Shown piece after piece: positions 22,627 through 23,085 of a stretch of 23,085 nucleotides of DNA. The notes under the pieces were generated by a model, which saw only the letters and a list, made by a program, of their open reading frames with translations, was not told the DNA's origin and searched no databases. Every line of letters begins with the position of its first letter. The first letter of the stretch is position 1. The stretch is from CALHVR01 sp963528625. GTDB lineage: Bacteria; Fusobacteriota; Fusobacteriia; Fusobacteriales; Leptotrichiaceae. The position numbers and the translations under genes were made by a program. The DNA lies in NCBI GenBank assembly GCA_963528625.1, contig CAURVQ010000024.1, positions 1 to 23,085 of the forward strand. The letters run 5' to 3'.

Positions 22627-22936
22627 ATGATTAGTTTAGAAGACAAAACACCAAAAAAATCTTATGGTTTAAGTTATTTATACAACAAAAAGAGAAAAAG
22701 GTAAACACTTAACTTGCATTGAAAGAGGAAAAATAGAGATTTTATTGAGAATGAACGTAAAAAAAAGGGTTATTGCAAAAGAGATGGGAATTAGTGAAAG
22801 AACATTATATAGAGAAATAAAAAGAGGTATGGTAAAAGATTTATTAAAAAGAGATTTAACATTTTACTCAGAGTATAGTGCAGAATATTCTCAAAAAAAT
22901 ATGATAAAAAACAAAAGTGAAAACAAGCACCTGTGA
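22627..22936 (+). pseudogene. IS30-family transposase remnant (N-terminal part, frameshifted)
   Basis: From ATG 22627 the frame reads MISLEDKTPKKSYGLSYLYN, KKRKR and stops; a one-base change in the A-run near 22690-22700 moves to KGKHLTCIERGKIEILLRMN, VKKRVIAKEMGISERTLYRE and IKRGMVKD, a helix-turn-helix typical of IS30-type transposases (ERGKIE.L....S.R.IAKE.G.S..T..REIKR). Only about 100 of some 330 expected codons remain; the catalytic DDE domain is missing. The frame ends at TGA 22934-22936 after running into unrelated sequence. Confidence 0.7.
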
Positions 22937-23085
22937 CGGAATCAAATCCTAGTTCTAAACCTAAAGATATAGAGGTTAGAACAGAAAAAGAGATAGATAT
23001 CACTACAAGTTATCAGCAACATCTTAAAAGACTGATTGCGGATAACAATAGCGATATTGAAAGTAGTCAAAAGAAAATTGAAGAG
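22921..23085 (+). CDS. Partial hydrophilic reading frame, cut by the window edge
   Basis: Open from 22921 to the window end without a visible start: KQAPVTESNPSSKPKDIEVR, TEKEIDITTSYQQHLKRLIA, DNNSDIESSQKKIEE. Charged, Ser/Pro-rich and then helical. It appears where the transposase remnant ends, so it is probably the distal part of a gene that the insertion sequence interrupted or replaced. A conjugative-element gene is likely from context, but the family is not recognised. Confidence 0.4.

Overview
The window is very AT-rich, with A/T-biased codons, strong AGGAGG-type ribosome sites, and an outer-membrane toolkit (TolC-like protein, MacA/MacB exporter, O-antigen-ligase-like protein). A low-GC Gram-negative bacterium of the Fusobacteriota fits best, probably Leptotrichiaceae (Leptotrichia/Sneathia-like). 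This is inference from gene content and composition; no marker gene is present.

Left part (1-12901), mostly chromosomal backbone: a decayed tandem small gene (1-241); a Cys-rich 55-residue membrane protein (434-601); a U32-family protein and an O-antigen-ligase-like membrane protein (718-3978); an AI-2E-family membrane protein on the minus strand (4110-5237); an efflux operon of TolC-like gene (broken by one amber codon), MacA-like adaptor, MacB-type ATPase and permease (5405-9747); an ABC-F ATPase on the minus strand (9821-11440); then a PHP phosphatase and a Nudix hydrolase (11588-12901). Two convergent junctions carry terminators with the same stem sequence.

Middle part (12902-20440), a patchwork of imported and decaying DNA. 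A SAP/DUF6434-like gene sits between 18-bp direct repeats, between the Nudix gene and a RumA-type rRNA methyltransferase gene. The methyltransferase gene runs into a frameshifted C-terminal tail and a small membrane protein of the CD1845 type that I associate with Tn1549-like integrative elements. About 450 bp of tail plus membrane-protein gene recurs 2 kb downstream in a more damaged copy. Between the copies lies a visibly more GC-rich D-2-hydroxyacid dehydrogenase with a compact GC-rich leader. Downstream follow an alpha/beta hydrolase, a replication-initiator (RepA) pseudogene of the same element type, a GNAT acetyltransferase and a broken hypothetical gene. The picture is an integrative conjugative element that has collapsed but left cargo genes intact.

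Right part (20768-23085): a MarR regulator with a near-perfect operator over its own promoter, translationally coupled to a two-domain BAAT/acyl-CoA-thioesterase-like hydrolase; then an orphan operator plus ribosome site, a truncated and frameshifted IS30-type transposase, and the start of an unrecognised hydrophilic reading frame cut by the window edge.

The most unusual signals are a recurrent ribosome-site hairpin (7-bp stem, 6-nt loop, 9 nt to the ATG) before the MacA and Nudix genes, the repeat-bracketed dehydrogenase, the SAP gene bracketed by direct repeats, and the MarR-BAAT module.
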